Shown here: in pieces, positions 62,516 to 64,000 of the stretch | Position numbering within the stretch: the first letter of the stretch is position 1 | Layout of the letters: the number at the start of each line of letters is the position of its first letter | Origin: Rugalucina vietnamica | Lineage: Eukaryota > Mollusca > Bivalvia > Lucinida > Lucinidae | Length of the DNA stretch: 64,000 nt | Assembly: GCA_964017185.1 (NCBI GenBank) | Contig: OZ024874.1 | Coordinates: 18,099,957-18,163,956 of the forward strand | Direction: 5' to 3' | Made by a program: the position numbers and the translations under genes | Notes under the pieces: generated by a model | The model's database searches: none | What the model saw: only the letters and a program-made list of their open reading frames with translations | Told to the model about the DNA's origin: nothing

Positions 62516-63615
62516 TCAGTTTATTTTTCTTTCAGTTTTGATAATTTTGGGTAGGGGGGTCCGTAAAAAAGCTGACCTTAAGTATGCCTCATTTAAACGC
62601 ACATAATAGGTTAAATGAAGTCGTCAGAGCGGTTACTGAGTGCTTACTGAAAATTTAATCTACACAGGATTTCGACCCAATAGTCAAGGGTCAAATTCAT
62701 TTTCAAAGTTCTAGTCCGTTTTCGTAAAATTCATGTGAAAATAATTGTGATTTTGAACGCCTCTTTGTATCTCACCCTATTTGCTAAAGCAATAATTTTC
62801 TTCTTTTTTACCAGATTTATTTTGCACCTGGTGCTTGTTTGTGTGATCAAATTGCACACCTCCTTAACTAGTTAGAATAAACCTTTTAGCACTTGAAACT
62901 CGTTCAATAATTCTGAGAATTAAGAGAAATAAATTTTCGCGTTGGCGCTTTCATTAGCGCTATAGCATAGATTATATAGATAAAGACTAAACAATCTGGT
63001 TCCATTGCGAACACTTTCCCATTCAACTTGATATACAGAGATTTTTTTTCAGCTGTAAAAATTGAAAAATCAAATCTATACAAATATCGCACAACAAAAG
63101 TTTTAAAATGGCACATGTGTACTCACATTTACTTATAAATCGAAAAGTTATTTAGCTATTTACTTTTGATGTTACATATATATTTGCTTTTATTGATAAG
63201 GTCACTTAAATAATGAATGCCAACGGCAACAGTTTTCTTCCTTTCTAGGAATCAGCACGCATCTGTGATTGCTTTAAACTCAATAATCGTAAAGTAAACA
63301 CATTATACTAATATGACCAGGCATTAGTTAAGGCATCACTGGACTCATATTCATCATTTTGTCAGAGGTATATAGAATCATATATAGTCCAAACAACACG
63401 CACTTTGGATTAAATGTCTGTATTTGGATAAAACAGTTTTGAGCCTCAGCTAGTCTTAACAGAAACCCAATTTGGATTTAAAGCCTGTCTTTCGATAAAA
63501 TAAATTTTAACCCCTTTTAACCCCTTGCTTGGCGTGACTACATTGTTCAATTGTGAATTTGCTGTATCTGGTTTACTTTAAATATAATCAATATCAATTA
63601 GAAAATGCACGAAAA

Positions 63616-63687
63616 ATGACGGTCCGCTCGATGAGATTGCTTGGGTGCATGTTGATCACGCCAAACCATATCCTTACAAGTATCTAA
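63616..63687 (+). pseudogene. Counterpart of the copy B/C exon, broken
   Basis: MTVRSMRLLGCMLITPNHIL then TSI and a TAA. The conserved GTAAGA donor lies 24 bases further on (63712), so the stop removes the open frame to the donor. Confidence 0.3.
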
Positions 63688-63894
63688 TATAAACAGGAAA
63701 CGTAAGAAAATGTTTAAGATTTTATAGTTGTTATCATTGTTATTATTCATACTTTATTGTTAGATTTTGCTTCTTTGATTTCCAACAAATGACGTTGACT
63801 GCTATCTCTGATTCAGGTAATCACAAATTAACTTATCAGAAAAAAGATATTAAACAAGAAAGCCAATAAATTAAAAAAAATATATAAGCCTGAA

Positions 63895-63896
<2 letters not shown>

Positions 63897-63946
<50 letters not shown>
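63897..63946 (+). repeat. (AC)n microsatellite
   Basis: About 25 AC units. Confidence 0.95.
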
Positions 63947-63950
<4 letters not shown>

Positions 63951-64000
63951 AAACCCCGAAAAGATAATAGGAAAATTGAAATAAATAAATAAAATATATA

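Larger units (their letters stand above)
62695..63960 (+). repeat. Segment copy D
   Basis: Homologous to copy C through to the putative exon at 63616 and beyond. A remnant of the MITE B copy lies at about 63000-63068 (CATTCAACTTGATATACAGAG), showing that C and D shared that insertion before D lost most of it. Confidence 0.8.

Overview
This is a gene-poor, repeat-dense stretch of animal nuclear DNA. The organism is most likely a marine bivalve mollusc. That is an inference from the intron-rich animal gene structure, the tRNA-derived SINEs, the non-LTR retrotransposons, the wealth of short inverted-repeat elements and the style of the GPCR; no sequence search was run. There are no bacterial operons, rRNA genes, CRISPR arrays or free-standing tRNA genes.

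Two host genes can be supported. On the minus strand, seven coding exons between 7421 and 18259 encode all of deoxyribose-phosphate aldolase (DERA) except a short first exon that I could not find. Also on the minus strand, 37785-39335 holds an uninterrupted class A (rhodopsin-like) G-protein-coupled receptor. A splice acceptor at its 5' end suggests that translation starts at codon 9 of the open frame.

Layout. 1-3.3 kb: tandem duplicates of a ~1.1 kb unit. 4.6-5.5 kb: tandem units rich in nuclear-receptor-type half sites. 6.2-18.3 kb: DERA, with introns full of MITEs, a SINE and TA-flanked inverted-repeat elements. 18.8-23.3 kb: a nested inverted-repeat complex, with one element of 4.47 kb (8-bp target duplication) containing a 3.13 kb palindrome (TA duplication). 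23.8-27.7 kb: a 3.9 kb element whose terminal repeats are a minisatellite, with a 9-bp target duplication. 28.7-33.0 kb: a near-intact LINE on the minus strand. 33-37.8 kb: small inverted-repeat elements. 37.8-39.3 kb: the GPCR. 39.6-64 kb: four diverged copies (A-D) of one multi-kb segment, each with its own insertions, plus an ORF1-only retroelement, a broken LINE that was later interrupted by another element, several copies of a 3' retro-fragment family, and a decayed Ginger/KRBA2-like transposase end.

The most unusual signal is a set of long hairpins at 21.2, 21.7, 34.4, 40.0, 41.2 and 59.9 kb. Their arm sequences are mostly unrelated, but most of them share the same fine structure: perfect arms broken at intervals by two-base steps that read GA on both arms (TC on the other strand), often capped by a three-base loop that is GNA on one strand. 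Three also share an AGAGGAT flank. I know of no described family with this design. The duplicated segments A-D, and the paired copies at 50.7 and 58.3 kb, give natural empty sites that define several insertions exactly.
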